A DNA stretch of 64,000 bases, from positions 1 through 64,000 of the forward strand of contig NZ_SDLT01000012.1 of assembly GCF_004522235.1 (NCBI RefSeq). The letters run 5' to 3'. This DNA comes from Amycolatopsis nivea. GTDB taxonomy: Bacteria; Actinomycetota; Actinomycetes; Mycobacteriales; Pseudonocardiaceae. The translations under genes were made by a program, and so were the position numbers. The notes under the pieces are model-generated. The model was not told the origin of the DNA. It did not search any database and worked only from the letters and a program-made list of their open reading frames with translations. Position 1 is the stretch's first letter. Every line of letters starts with the position of its first letter. Below are positions 32,070-40,968 of this stretch, piece by piece.

Positions 32070-34313
32070 TCAGGCGCGATACGCGCGACCGAGGTGATCC
32101 TGAAGCCGCGCATGGCGAAACTGGTAAACCGCCCCCGCCTGCCGCAATACCCCGCGTTGGTACGCGTCGTCCAGAAACGCCGGTACCGCCCACGGCAGGC
32201 GGCCGGTCAGCGGCAGCCAGATGCGCGCCAGCAGCACCCACTGTCCCCAAGCCGTGAACGCCAGTACATACGAGAGCCCGCCCCCGAGACCTCCGACGGC
32301 ACCGATCAGCAGGCCCGACGACAGCGGCCACCGGAGCGGACCCAACGGACCCTGGAGAAGCTCCACCAGCAGCGCACCACCGAAAGCGATCGAGAGAGCG
32401 ACCGTCGGCACCAGAATGAGCAACTGCCGCAACGCTGTCGTGCGATTCGTGGCCAGCAGACCGAGCGGGGTGGCGGCCGACCCGACGTCCAGCGGGATTT
32501 CCAGCGCCGCCATCAGCCCGAACACCAGTCCGGCCGCGAGCCCGAAGATGAGCCCGTAAACGAGCGTGGGCACGAGCATTTTCTCGACGAGCGACTTGCC
32601 GTCCGGCGGAAAACCGAAGAGCAGGCCGTGCAACGCCGTGTTGACCGGGCCGTATCCGAGGCCGATCACGAACCCGCCGAGCAGGGCGGCGCCGAGCCGG
32701 GCAGCGTAAGCGTGGAAGAACTGCCTGCCGGTCCGATGTCGTCCGCGCAGCCGGATCTGGACGCGCGACGGTTCGATTTTCCGGCCGCCGCACACGATCA
32801 TCAGGCCGTGGACCAGCCCGAACGCCAGGCCGACCATCGGCCCGATCAGGAGCCCGTCCATCAACCCCGCGCGGAAGGTGAACGCGGTGCCCCGGTCGAT
32901 GAGGTCGAGGGGGACGAAGACGAGCCAGTTCAGCACGGCGATGGCGAGCGTCGAAGCCATGACGAGAGCGAGGATGCGCGACGACCGGCGCAGCGAAGCG
33001 CCCAGCTGCCACCACGCCAGATCGTGCTCGTCGAGCTGGCCGACGTGCTGGGCCAGATAGCCCAGCCACCGTTGGGCGCGTTCGGGATCCCAGCTCCGGA
33101 CCGGGCGGGCGACGTGCGGGGGCCGGTGCTGGTAGACGGTCGGCACGAAGCTGGCGAGCAGGTGGTCTTCCAGCGCGTCCGAGGTCGGGAACCGGGCGGT
33201 GTCCAGCAAAACCGCCGGGTCCCGGCCGTCGCGGTAGACGGTTCGCGCGAGGACCACCATCAACGGCGTGCTCAGCGCGGTCGCGAGGGGTCCGTCCGGG
33301 CAACTGTGCAGTTCGGCGAGTACCGGTTCCCACCGGTCTCCGGCGCGGGAAGTCGTGCGGGGCAAGTAGTTGGCGACGTCGGCCGGGGTGAGGTCGAGCA
33401 GTTCCACGCCCGCGGTCGAGGTCGGCACATCCGTCGCGGCGACCGCGGTCGCGTACTCGGCGGGACGGCTGGTCAGCAGGAACGGCAGTGACGTGGCGCT
33501 GAGCGCGGCCAGTGCGGCGGCGTGCAATCCGGCGGCGATCTCGTCGAATCCGTCCAGAACCGGGAGGACGCACCCGGTTTCGACCAGCTCGCCGGCCAGC
33601 GGACCGGTCAGGCCGGGGTAATCGGGGTAGTCCTGCGGCAGGCGTTCGATCAGCCAATCCCGCAGCGTGTGGGCCGTCGGGTCCCACGAGCTGACGTTGA
33701 AGATCGTCGGCACCGGCTCGGCGGCGGTGCGCGTGCGGAGAAAGCCCAGCACGAACCGCAGCGTCAGGATTGTCTTCCCGGAACCCGCCCGGCCGAGGAC
33801 CGTCAGGCGTCCGGACGGGATCCGCCGGTAGACGTTCGCGATGTCGTCCAGTTCGCCGTTCAAGTCCAACGGTTCCGCGGTGCCGCCCGGCCGGACGCCT
33901 CGGATGTTGTCCCAGCGATCGGTCAGCCGCGGCGAAGCCGGCTGCCATCGCACCGGCAGCGGGAAAGGATCGTGGACGCGGCGCTGTTCTTCCTCGCGTT
34001 GCCAGCGAGAAGCGACCACCCGCGCGAACTGGTCCGCGGCGTCGGACAGCGCGCTCCGGATCCGCGGCGGCTCGGCCTCTTCCGGTGCGGGAGAGACGCC
34101 GAACTCGGCCAGCAGCGCGCGCCGTTCGGCCGTCGTGGTTCCCAGTGCGTCGGCCAGAAGTTTCACGGTGCCCATCCGCGGATCGATGGGTCTGCCGTTC
34201 TCGAGCCGCCGGATCGTGCTGACGCTGACCCCGGAACGCTCCGCCAGCTGCTCTTGGGTCAACCCCGTCTGACGCCGCATTTCGCGCAGCAGAACGCCGG
34301 CCCGGCTCGTCAC
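32070..34313 (-). CDS. XRE-NACHT membrane NTPase
   Basis: A 747-residue signalling NTPase. Residues 5-60 are an XRE/Cro helix-turn-helix (REMRRQTGLTQEQLAERSGV). A NACHT/STAND module follows, with Walker A GRAGSGKT (174-181), Walker B LPVLDGFDE (250-258) and a TSRP sensor motif. From about residue 450 there are six or more hydrophobic segments rich in Gly (AFGLVHGL, GGFVIGLGYGPV, GLIFGLAAGLVFGL, GLLIGAVGGLGGGL), so the C-terminal half is embedded in the membrane. GTG 34313 follows GAGGGG. No partner gene is coupled to it; an ankyrin-like remnant follows. Such proteins are multi-copy in Streptomyces and Amycolatopsis and of unknown role. Membrane NACHT proteins are possible phage sensors. Confidence 0.85.
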   Translation of the reverse strand: MTSRAGVLLREMRRQTGLTQEQLAERSGVSVSTIRRLENGRPIDPRMGTVKLLADALGTTTAERRALLAEFGVSPAPEEAEPPRIRSALSDAADQFARVVASRWQREEEQRRVHDPFPLPVRWQPASPRLTDRWDNIRGVRPGGTAEPLDLNGELDDIANVYRRIPSGRLTVLGRAGSGKTILTLRFVLGFLRTRTAAEPVPTIFNVSSWDPTAHTLRDWLIERLPQDYPDYPGLTGPLAGELVETGCVLPVLDGFDEIAAGLHAAALAALSATSLPFLLTSRPAEYATAVAATDVPTSTAGVELLDLTPADVANYLPRTTSRAGDRWEPVLAELHSCPDGPLATALSTPLMVVLARTVYRDGRDPAVLLDTARFPTSDALEDHLLASFVPTVYQHRPPHVARPVRSWDPERAQRWLGYLAQHVGQLDEHDLAWWQLGASLRRSSRILALVMASTLAIAVLNWLVFVPLDLIDRGTAFTFRAGLMDGLLIGPMVGLAFGLVHGLMIVCGGRKIEPSRVQIRLRGRHRTGRQFFHAYAARLGAALLGGFVIGLGYGPVNTALHGLLFGFPPDGKSLVEKMLVPTLVYGLIFGLAAGLVFGLMAALEIPLDVGSAATPLGLLATNRTTALRQLLILVPTVALSIAFGGALLVELLQGPLGPLRWPLSSGLLIGAVGGLGGGLSYVLAFTAWGQWVLLARIWLPLTGRLPWAVPAFLDDAYQRGVLRQAGAVYQFRHARLQDHLGRAYRA

Positions 34314-34459
34314 CGCGGAGACCCCTCACTATGCGCCCGCTCACCCCGAAACGAGCTTACCGCGCCGGCCGGTCATGCCTGACCGGCTTGTGCTCTGGTG
34401 CGGTGACCTGCGCGAACCCCACGATGATCGGGATCGGGTCACCTCGGCATCGGAGAGAC

Positions 34460-34699
34460 ATGGCCGCCGACTTCCGGTACTGGTGCGGCGAATGCGGCTA
34501 CCGGACACCTTGGCTCACGCAGTCGCAGAGCGCCGAACAGCGAGCTCGGCATTACGCCCGGTGCCATCCCGGCGTTCCGCCAAGGGGGCAGGCGGAGCGC
34601 CGGCGGTCGAACAGCGGCGGGGCCGGCTGCCTGGTGCTGGTGGGCGTGCTGCTGCTGATCGTCGTGGCGGTGGCCGTCTGCCGGTACACGGCCAGGTAG
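34460..34699 (+). CDS. Small zinc-ribbon/C2H2-like membrane protein
   Basis: A 79-residue protein. The N-terminal part has CGECGY and a later HYARCH, which could bind one zinc ion. A short Ser/Gly linker is followed by a single hydrophobic helix (GCLVLVGVLLLIVVAVAV) and a short basic end. ATG 34460 follows GGAGAG. It is 32 bases before a secreted serine hydrolase gene and divergent from the XRE-NACHT gene. I do not recognise a named family. It may be a small membrane anchor or regulator. Confidence 0.65.
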   Translation: MAADFRYWCGECGYRTPWLTQSQSAEQRARHYARCHPGVPPRGQAERRRSNSGGAGCLVLVGVLLLIVVAVAVCRYTAR

Positions 34700-34731
34700 T
34701 TCCGGAACCCTTTGAGCGAAGGAGAGAATTT

Positions 34732-35892
34732 GTGCGCAGACTGAGACAGGCGGTTTCGATTCTGGCGAGCGCGGCTGTCGCCGTGGCGCTGGCCGCACCG
34801 GCGTCCGCTGCCGGTGCCCACGCCGACACCCAGGCTGTTCTCAACGGCTACCAAGCCCACGCCGGACCAGGCGCGGCCGTCTACGCGGGCAACGCGTCTG
34901 GGTCGTGGCATCTGTCGACGGGCAGCGCCACGATCACCGGCCCCGCGCGTCCCCTGGGGCCGGACGAGCATTTCCGCATCGCCAGCCAGACCAAGACCTT
35001 CACCGCCGCCGTCGTCCTGCAGCTGGTCGACGAGGGCAAGGTCGCGCTCGACGCGCCGATCGAGCGCTACCTGCCCGGTCTCGTCGACGGCAACGGCTAC
35101 GACGGCAACCGGATCACCGTCCGGCAGCTCCTTCAGCACACCGCCGGAATCCCCGCCCCGGATGTCGTGGCGTGGGCGCAGAAAGCCGCCGGGCTGGTCA
35201 AACCGGACGGCAGCATCGGCCTGCACGATCTGGTCCAGGTCGGGCTGCGGAACTTCCCGCCCGCGTCCGCGCCCGGCGCCAGCGTGCTCTACTCCAACCT
35301 GGGCTACCTGATCAACGGGCTGCTGATCGAGCAGGTCACCGGGATGTCCGTCGGCGACGCGGTCACCACCCGGATCATCGACCGGCTCGGACTGGCCCGG
35401 ACCAGTTTCCCGCGCGCGGGCGACCGGTCCCTTCCCGCGCCGTACCTCCCCGGGTACCGGGGGGTCCGGGCGGGCCCGTTCTTCTTCTGGACCGAGACGA
35501 CCTCGGCCCCGGTGATCTCCGAGCCGTCGATCGAAAGCTCGGCCGGAGCGATCGTCTCGACGCTGACGGATATGTCGAAGTTCTACCGCGCCCTGCTCGA
35601 CGGCAAGGTCGTCTCGCCCGCCGCGCTGGCCGAGATGCGCCGGACGATCCAGGTGCCGGTGCACGATCCGGCCTACGTCGGCCTGGGCCTCGGACTACAG
35701 GCCATCACGCTGTCCTGCGGCGGCGAAGCCTGGTTCCACAACGGCCTCGCGGCGTCCGGCTACACCTCGTGGACCGCCGCGACCGACGACGGCCGGTACG
35801 CCTCGATGATGACCAACGCGTGGGAGGAGACGAGCATCCGGCCCTCGCCTCTCGACGTGATCGACTCCGCTCTCTGCGGCAGCAGGCAGTGA
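34732..35892 (+). CDS. Secreted serine hydrolase, class C beta-lactamase/DD-peptidase family
   Basis: A 386-residue penicillin-binding fold protein. A Sec signal peptide with an Ala/Val core at about residues 8-25 ends in SAAGA. The catalytic set is visible: SxxK as SQTK in FRIASQTKTF, YxN as YSN in LYSNLGYL, and an HxG motif HNG near the end in place of KTG. The family includes D-alanyl-D-alanine carboxypeptidases and esterases (EstB). GTG 34732 follows GGAGAG. It is followed at 23 bases by a secreted trypsin-like protease and then a secreted esterase, so the three likely form one operon for extracellular hydrolysis. Confidence 0.9.
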   Translation: MRRLRQAVSILASAAVAVALAAPASAAGAHADTQAVLNGYQAHAGPGAAVYAGNASGSWHLSTGSATITGPARPLGPDEHFRIASQTKTFTAAVVLQLVDEGKVALDAPIERYLPGLVDGNGYDGNRITVRQLLQHTAGIPAPDVVAWAQKAAGLVKPDGSIGLHDLVQVGLRNFPPASAPGASVLYSNLGYLINGLLIEQVTGMSVGDAVTTRIIDRLGLARTSFPRAGDRSLPAPYLPGYRGVRAGPFFFWTETTSAPVISEPSIESSAGAIVSTLTDMSKFYRALLDGKVVSPAALAEMRRTIQVPVHDPAYVGLGLGLQAITLSCGGEAWFHNGLAASGYTSWTAATDDGRYASMMTNAWEETSIRPSPLDVIDSALCGSRQ

Positions 35893-35915
35893 ACCCTACG
35901 AATCAAGGAGCGTGC

Positions 35916-36767
35916 GTGCGCACCCGACGTTTCCTCGCCGCGATCGCGGCGGTCGTCCTCGTGGTCACCGGGGCGGCCGGCGCCTCGGCCGAACCCGCCA
36001 AACGGGTCTTCAACTCGATGCAGATCCTGTTCGACCTCAGCACCCCCGATCACTTCTGCACGATCGGCGCGGTCGGCACCGACAAGTACGACCGGAAGAT
36101 CGCCGTGTCCGCGGGGCACTGCCTGGTGGACGCCCCCGGGCAGCACTACTCCGACCGGGACATCCCGGAGAACATCGCACCGGTCTACGACCGCAACGAC
36201 ACCGGGTTCGGCCCGATCGGCTACGTGCGGTACTTCAAGAACCGCGAGGGCTCGATGACGGGCCACCCGACCAAGGACTACATGATCATCGAGCTGGTGC
36301 CGTCGGTGACGCCGTCCTCGCAAGGGCCGTACCTGAAGCAGACCGGCGAACTGGAAGTCCCCGACGGGCAGCCCAGCCCGAACGCGCTCAACCCGTCGCT
36401 GAACAACGAACGCCTCCTCGGCGCCGCGCTGAACAACACCAACGAACTCGTGGTGTCGGGTCAGCTCGGCGTCTGGTACGGCCGCGTCACCAGCAACGCC
36501 AACGGCGTCTACCAGTCCTGGGCCAAGCACCAGGCGAACGACTCCGGCGGCCCGGCGATCTGGCACGTGCCCGGCACCGAATATCCCGGACAGGGCAACA
36601 ACTTCCAGGCGGCCGGCCCGTGGGCGGGCATCACCAAGGCGATCATCCTCGGCGTCCCGCAGTACGTCTACACCAGTTCGGCGAACATCCTCGCCGACCT
36701 GCGCGCCCGCGACGCCGCGCACCCCGGCACCTATGGCGCCGGTTTCCACGTGACCCAGAACCCGTGA
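35916..36767 (+). CDS. Secreted trypsin-like serine protease (S1 family)
   Basis: A 283-residue secreted protease of the chymotrypsin fold. The signal peptide FLAAIAAVVLVVTGAAG is followed by a likely cut after ASA. The triad is readable: His in SAGHC, Asp in KDYMIIE and Ser in NDSGGPA. There is a large insert between the His and Ser motifs and a Pro/Asn-rich loop. No long pro-region is seen, unlike alpha-lytic-type enzymes. GTG 35916 follows AAGGAG. It lies between two other secreted hydrolase genes. Confidence 0.85.
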   Translation: MRTRRFLAAIAAVVLVVTGAAGASAEPAKRVFNSMQILFDLSTPDHFCTIGAVGTDKYDRKIAVSAGHCLVDAPGQHYSDRDIPENIAPVYDRNDTGFGPIGYVRYFKNREGSMTGHPTKDYMIIELVPSVTPSSQGPYLKQTGELEVPDGQPSPNALNPSLNNERLLGAALNNTNELVVSGQLGVWYGRVTSNANGVYQSWAKHQANDSGGPAIWHVPGTEYPGQGNNFQAAGPWAGITKAIILGVPQYVYTSSANILADLRARDAAHPGTYGAGFHVTQNP

Positions 36768-36790
36768 CCCCGCGACCAGGGAAAGTGACC

Positions 36791-37876
36791 ATGAGACTGT
36801 TGCTCAAGCGCGCACTGGTGTCCGCCGCGGCCGCGATGCTGGCCTTCACCAGCCCCGCCGCGCACGCCGACACCCCCGCCCTGCCGACCTTGACCGACGG
36901 CTTCGGCCTCACCCAGGTCGGGACCGCGCAAGGCACCCCCACCAACTTCGTCCTCACCGTGACGACCCCGGCGGTCGCGGGACAGCACCACATCCGCGTC
37001 ATCGTCCCGAGCAGCTACTACGCCGACACCACCACGCGCTACCCGGTGTTCTACTTCCTGCACGGCGTCGGCGACGATCCGAGCAACCCGTATCTGGCCT
37101 ATCCCGCGATGCTGGCCAGCCAGAAGATGATCACCGTGATCCCGGACGGCGGGCTCCGCGGCTGGTACACCGACTGGGTGCGCCAGGACACCGCGGCCGG
37201 GGCGCAGAAGTGGGAAACCTTCCATCTCGACCAGGTGATCCCGTTCATCGACGCCAACCTCCGCACCGTCGCGGCCAAATCGGGCCGGGCGGTCGGCGGG
37301 CTGTCCATGGGCGGGTTCGGTGCGCTGCACTACGCCGAGGACCGTCCGGAGTTGTTCTCCCAGACCGTTTCGCTGTCCGGCGCGATCGACTTCAACCTGT
37401 ACTGGGTCCGCACGGCGATCCGCGGCACGTTGTCCAACGTCGGGTTCGCCATGTCGGGCACGTCGGGCTCCGGCGAGGGCGCCGGCGGCAGCGGGTTCGG
37501 CCCTGCGGTGCCGACCGATTCCGCGTTCGGCTCGCTCAACGAGGCGGGCGACATGTCCGCGGCGCTGTCCCACGGCCCGGTCGTGAACGCCGGGAAACTC
37601 GCCGGCGTCGGCGTTTCGCTCTACACCGGGTCCGGCAACGGCAACCCGATCAACGTGCTGCTCGACGAACCGGCGTTCGCCGAGTCGGTCACCGAGGCCG
37701 CCCAGCAGAACCTGAAGGCGGCGCTGGACAAGGCCGGACACCCTTACTACGCCGTGGACTACGGCAACGGCAAGACCTGGGGACCGAACTGCCAAGGCAA
37801 GCACACGGCCGGCTGCTGGGGACAGGACCTGGTGGACTACCTGCCGCGGCTGGAGCGGGCTTTCGCCGCCGCGTAA
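36791..37876 (+). CDS. Secreted esterase (PF00756/antigen 85-like fold)
   Basis: A 361-residue secreted alpha/beta hydrolase. The signal peptide (LLLKRALVSAAAAMLAFTS) ends at AHA-DTP. The catalytic domain has YPVFYFLHGVGDD, the nucleophile elbow GLSMGGFGA, and a C-terminal region with Asn/Gly-rich loops and Cys residues (CQGKHTAGCWG) that could form a disulfide. The fold is that of esterase D, feruloyl esterase and mycolyltransferase. It is not close enough to Ag85 to claim mycolyl transfer. It is the last gene of the three-gene secreted hydrolase run and ends 16 bases before a strong terminator hairpin. Confidence 0.85.
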   Translation: MRLLLKRALVSAAAAMLAFTSPAAHADTPALPTLTDGFGLTQVGTAQGTPTNFVLTVTTPAVAGQHHIRVIVPSSYYADTTTRYPVFYFLHGVGDDPSNPYLAYPAMLASQKMITVIPDGGLRGWYTDWVRQDTAAGAQKWETFHLDQVIPFIDANLRTVAAKSGRAVGGLSMGGFGALHYAEDRPELFSQTVSLSGAIDFNLYWVRTAIRGTLSNVGFAMSGTSGSGEGAGGSGFGPAVPTDSAFGSLNEAGDMSAALSHGPVVNAGKLAGVGVSLYTGSGNGNPINVLLDEPAFAESVTEAAQQNLKAALDKAGHPYYAVDYGNGKTWGPNCQGKHTAGCWGQDLVDYLPRLERAFAAA

Positions 37877-37892
37877 GGAAATGCTGGGGGTG

Positions 37893-37919
37893 CCCCGGAC
37901 GGATCCGCTCCGTCCGGGG
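37893..37919 (+). terminator. Terminator of the secreted hydrolase operon
   Basis: Perfect ten-base stem CCCCGGACGG (37893-37902) and CCGTCCGGGG (37910-37919) with a seven-base loop, directly after the esterase stop. Confidence 0.75.
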
Positions 37920-37937
37920 TCCTTGCGATCGACTGTA

Positions 37938-37967
37938 ACACTAACCGTTGCAAAACACTAACCGTTG
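37938..37967. promoter_or_regulatory. Direct repeat ACACTAACCGTTG upstream of oxidoreductase gene
   Basis: The 13-base ACACTAACCGTTG is found at 37938-37950 and again at 37955-37967, a 17-base period, followed by TTGTTAAGTT. It lies 17 bases before the ATG at 37984, overlapping where the promoter must be. A regulator site is likely. No regulator gene is adjacent. Confidence 0.5.
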
Positions 37968-37983
37968 TTGTTAAGTTGGCGGC

Positions 37984-38877
37984 ATGAAAGCAGTGCGCTT
38001 CGCCGCCTATGGCGGCCCCGAAGTCCTTGAGCTGGACGAAGTCCCCGAACCGCACGCCGGACCCGGCCAGATCCGCGTCGCCGTGCGGGCGGCCGGCGTG
38101 AACCCGCACGATTGGCGCACTCGCGAGGGCCAGTTCCAGCGGATCCGCCCGATCGAACTGCCCTCCGGCGTCGGCCAGGACGCCTCCGGTGTGGTCGACG
38201 AGATCGGCGAAGGCGTCACCGGCGTCGCGGTCGGGGACCCGGTGCTGGGCCGAGGCTCGAATACCTACGCCGAGTTCGCCGTGCTGAATTCCTGGGCGCC
38301 GTTGCCGTCCGGGCTGACCTTCGCCGAAGCGGCCGGATACCCGTCAGTGGTCGAGACCGCGCTCCGCGTCCTCCGGCTGGTGGGTGTCCAAACTGGACAG
38401 ACGCTGCTGGTGAGCGGTGCCGCGGGCGGAGTCGGGTCGGCGGTGCTGCAGGTCGCCCGGGACCGGGGAATCAAGGTGATCGGCACGGCCAGCGCCGCGA
38501 ATCAGGATTACGTGCGCGGCCTGGACGCCATCGCGACCACCTACGGCGAGGGCTGGGTCGACCGGGTGCGCCAGCTCGGCCAGGTCGACGCCGCCCTCGA
38601 CCTCAACGGCACCGGGGTGATCCGCGGCCTGCTGGACCTGACCGGGGACCCGGACAAGGTGATCACGATCGCCGACCTGGAGGCCCCGATGCTGGGTATC
38701 CGGTTCGCTGGGACAGGGGGGAACATGAAGGAAGCCCTCGCGGAGACCGTCGACCTGATCGAGCGCGGCAAACTCCACATCCCGGTCGACAAGTCCTACC
38801 CGCTGGCCGAAGCTTCGGCGGCGCATGCGGACAGCCAGGCGGGACATACCCGCGGACGGCGGGTTTTGCTGGTCTGA
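37984..38877 (+). CDS. Zinc-independent NADPH:quinone reductase-like oxidoreductase
   Basis: A 297-residue medium-chain dehydrogenase/reductase of the quinone oxidoreductase type. GroES-like domain residues 1-120 include AAGVNPHDWRTREGQF and GQDASGVVDEIGEGV. The NADPH-binding motif is SGAAGGVGSAVLQVA near residue 145. Zinc-ligand Cys residues are lacking. It probably reduces quinones or enones, and such genes are often induced by electrophile stress. The promoter carries a tandem 13-base repeat. It is convergent with the GDSL esterase gene, seven bases away. Confidence 0.88.
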   Translation: MKAVRFAAYGGPEVLELDEVPEPHAGPGQIRVAVRAAGVNPHDWRTREGQFQRIRPIELPSGVGQDASGVVDEIGEGVTGVAVGDPVLGRGSNTYAEFAVLNSWAPLPSGLTFAEAAGYPSVVETALRVLRLVGVQTGQTLLVSGAAGGVGSAVLQVARDRGIKVIGTASAANQDYVRGLDAIATTYGEGWVDRVRQLGQVDAALDLNGTGVIRGLLDLTGDPDKVITIADLEAPMLGIRFAGTGGNMKEALAETVDLIERGKLHIPVDKSYPLAEASAAHADSQAGHTRGRRVLLV

Positions 38878-38884
38878 CTATCGC

Positions 38885-39541
38885 TCAACCGGCGATTCGC
38901 TGCACTTCACCCGCGATCACCCGGGCGAACCGTTCGTGCGAGGGCACGCTGAAGTGCGTCCCGTCAGCTCCCGTCTCCGCCACGGTGGCCGCGTCGACAA
39001 ACGTCGCGCCGCGCGCCGCCGCGAGTTCCGCGAGCGGTCCGGCCAGTTGTACCGCTTTCGCCGCCGATGTCGCGTCGTAGAAGGCTCCGTTGACGGCCGC
39101 GAAGTCCGGCGCGGTCACGTCGATGTGCGGCGGCGACACCAGCACGACCTCCGGCGCGCGTCCGGCATCCGTCCTCCCGTGCGCAGCCACGTCGTCCAGC
39201 AGCCCGACGATCGCGGCGACCACCTCCGCTGCCGGTCGTCCGAACTGGATCTTCAAATCGTTGGTGCCGAGCATCAGCACGACGACGTCGATCGGGTTGT
39301 GGCTCAGCAAAGCGGGCAGGAGGTAGGTGCGTCCGTTGCGGCCCGGCCGGTTCATCGATGCCGGGTAGTCGAGGTCAGTGGTCCGGCCGCCGAGGCCCTC
39401 CTCGAGCACGTGGTATCCGCCGCCGAGGAGGGCCGCCAGCTGGCCGGTCCACCGGAGGTCCGCGTGCCACCGTCCCTTGTCCGTTTCCTCGGAACGCTGG
39501 CCGTAGGTGTTGGAATCGCCGTAGCAGAGCACGCTGATCAT
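38885..39541 (-). CDS. SGNH/GDSL hydrolase (arylesterase-like)
   Basis: A 218-residue cytoplasmic SGNH hydrolase. Block I is CYGDSNTYG (Ser), block II Gly in EEGLGGRTT, block III GTNDLK (Asn), and block V DGTHFSVPSH (Asp/His). It resembles the arylesterase/lysophospholipase TesA branch and bacterial GDSL enzymes near 210-220 residues. ATG 39541 is chosen; an in-frame ATG 12 bases upstream is also possible. It lies just downstream of the amidase gene with a 14-base gap and may be part of that operon. Confidence 0.85.
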   Translation of the reverse strand: MISVLCYGDSNTYGQRSEETDKGRWHADLRWTGQLAALLGGGYHVLEEGLGGRTTDLDYPASMNRPGRNGRTYLLPALLSHNPIDVVVLMLGTNDLKIQFGRPAAEVVAAIVGLLDDVAAHGRTDAGRAPEVVLVSPPHIDVTAPDFAAVNGAFYDATSAAKAVQLAGPLAELAAARGATFVDAATVAETGADGTHFSVPSHERFARVIAGEVQRIAG

Positions 39542-39555
39542 GCAGCTGCGCAACG

Positions 39556-40968
39556 CTATCGCCGGGCTGTTATTCCCGGGCGAGGCGCACCGAGCACCCG
39601 CTCCAGGTCAGCCGCGACGCGGAGCAGGAGCTCGTCGCGGTGGTGCGGAGCGACGAGTTGGACCGCGCACGGCAGGCCGTCCGGGCTGAGACCGGTAGGG
39701 ATGCTGATCGCGGGGTTGCCGGTGTCGTTGAACGGCGCGGTGAAGGCGATCGGGATCGTCCACCGCTGGACGTCAGGGCCTTCCGCGGGCCAGGCGGTGG
39801 TCGGGGTGGTCGGGGTGAGGAGCAGGTCGCAGCGGTCGAAGCGTCCGGCGGCCCAGCGGTCGAGCTGCCCGCGGTATTCCCAGTAGCGCGAGAGTTCTGC
39901 TGTGGTGACGGAACTTCCGTGGTCGAGGAGGTCCGCGAACCAGGGTTCGAACCGGTCGCGGTGCGCGGAGAACTCCTCGGCAACCGCGGCGAACCGCTGG
40001 TAGGCAAGGACTTTCTGGCGCAGCTGGACGGCGGCCGGGAAGTCTTGAGCGTGCGGATGGGCGATTTCGTCCTCCGCGACGTTATGGCCGAGTTCTCGCA
40101 GAACCTCGATCGCGCGGTCGACCGCGTGCAGCACCGCCGGTTCGGGATCGGCGATGCCGAGGGTTCGGTGGACGACGATCCGCAACGCAGGCGGCCGCTG
40201 CTGAAGTCCCTCCACATAGGACTTCGCCGGACGCGGAAGGGAGTACGGGTCTGCCGGGTCGAACCCCGCGGCGAGATCCAGGTGCAGCGCGGCGTCGCGC
40301 ACCGTGCGGGTCATCGGCGTGAGACAGCTGTGCTGCGTCCAGGACGGAATCGCGGCCGGGCCGTGGGGAATGCGGCCGCGGGTCGGCTTGAATCCGACGA
40401 TGCCGCAGAGCGCGGCGGGGATCCGGGTGGAACCGCCGCCGTCGCCTGCCGTGGCGAGGGAAACCAGCCCGGCGGCGACGGCCGCAGCGGCCCCGCCGCT
40501 CGAACCGCCTGACGACTTGTCGAGATTCCACGGGTTTCGGGTGATGCCAAAGGCTTCGTTGTGGGTCGCGATCGCGGCTCCCATCGGGGGAGCGTTGGTC
40601 TTGCCGATCACGATGGCCCCCGCCGCGCGAAGCCGGGCGACGTGGACGCTGTCGGAGGCGGCGGGCGGAGCGTCGCGGAAAGCTTTGGTCCCTCGGGTGG
40701 TGGGGAAACCCTCGGCGTCTTCGAGGTCTTTGACCGCGATCGGAATTCCGGCGAGCGGACCGGGATCGGCTCCGTGCGCGAGCCGGTCGGTCAGTGCCGT
40801 CGCCTCGTCGAGCGCGCGTTGGGGGTCGAGCGACACGACCGCGTTGAGATCGCCGTTGATCGAGGCCACGCGGTCCAATGTGTGGCGCATGAGTTCGAGC
40901 GGCGAGAGTTCGCGAGTGCGGATCATCGCGGCGAGTTCGGTCGCGGTGGCGAAGGACAGGTCGGTCAC
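39556..40968 (-). CDS. Amidase signature family enzyme
   Basis: A 470-residue amidase of the GatA/AtzE family. The Ser-cisSer-Lys triad is readable: Lys in IAVKDLEDAEG, the Gly/Ser stretch SSGGSSGGAAAAVAAGL, and the nucleophile region GDGGGSTRIPAALCGIVGFKPT. It hydrolyses a C-N bond of an amide, carbamate or similar compound. GTG 40968 overlaps the stop of the MFS gene (GTGA), so translation is coupled. The operon order CoA-transferase, MFS transporter, amidase, GDSL esterase suggests uptake and breakdown of an amide-containing acid. The substrate cannot be named. Confidence 0.9.
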   Translation of the reverse strand: MTDLSFATATELAAMIRTRELSPLELMRHTLDRVASINGDLNAVVSLDPQRALDEATALTDRLAHGADPGPLAGIPIAVKDLEDAEGFPTTRGTKAFRDAPPAASDSVHVARLRAAGAIVIGKTNAPPMGAAIATHNEAFGITRNPWNLDKSSGGSSGGAAAAVAAGLVSLATAGDGGGSTRIPAALCGIVGFKPTRGRIPHGPAAIPSWTQHSCLTPMTRTVRDAALHLDLAAGFDPADPYSLPRPAKSYVEGLQQRPPALRIVVHRTLGIADPEPAVLHAVDRAIEVLRELGHNVAEDEIAHPHAQDFPAAVQLRQKVLAYQRFAAVAEEFSAHRDRFEPWFADLLDHGSSVTTAELSRYWEYRGQLDRWAAGRFDRCDLLLTPTTPTTAWPAEGPDVQRWTIPIAFTAPFNDTGNPAISIPTGLSPDGLPCAVQLVAPHHRDELLLRVAADLERVLGAPRPGITARR

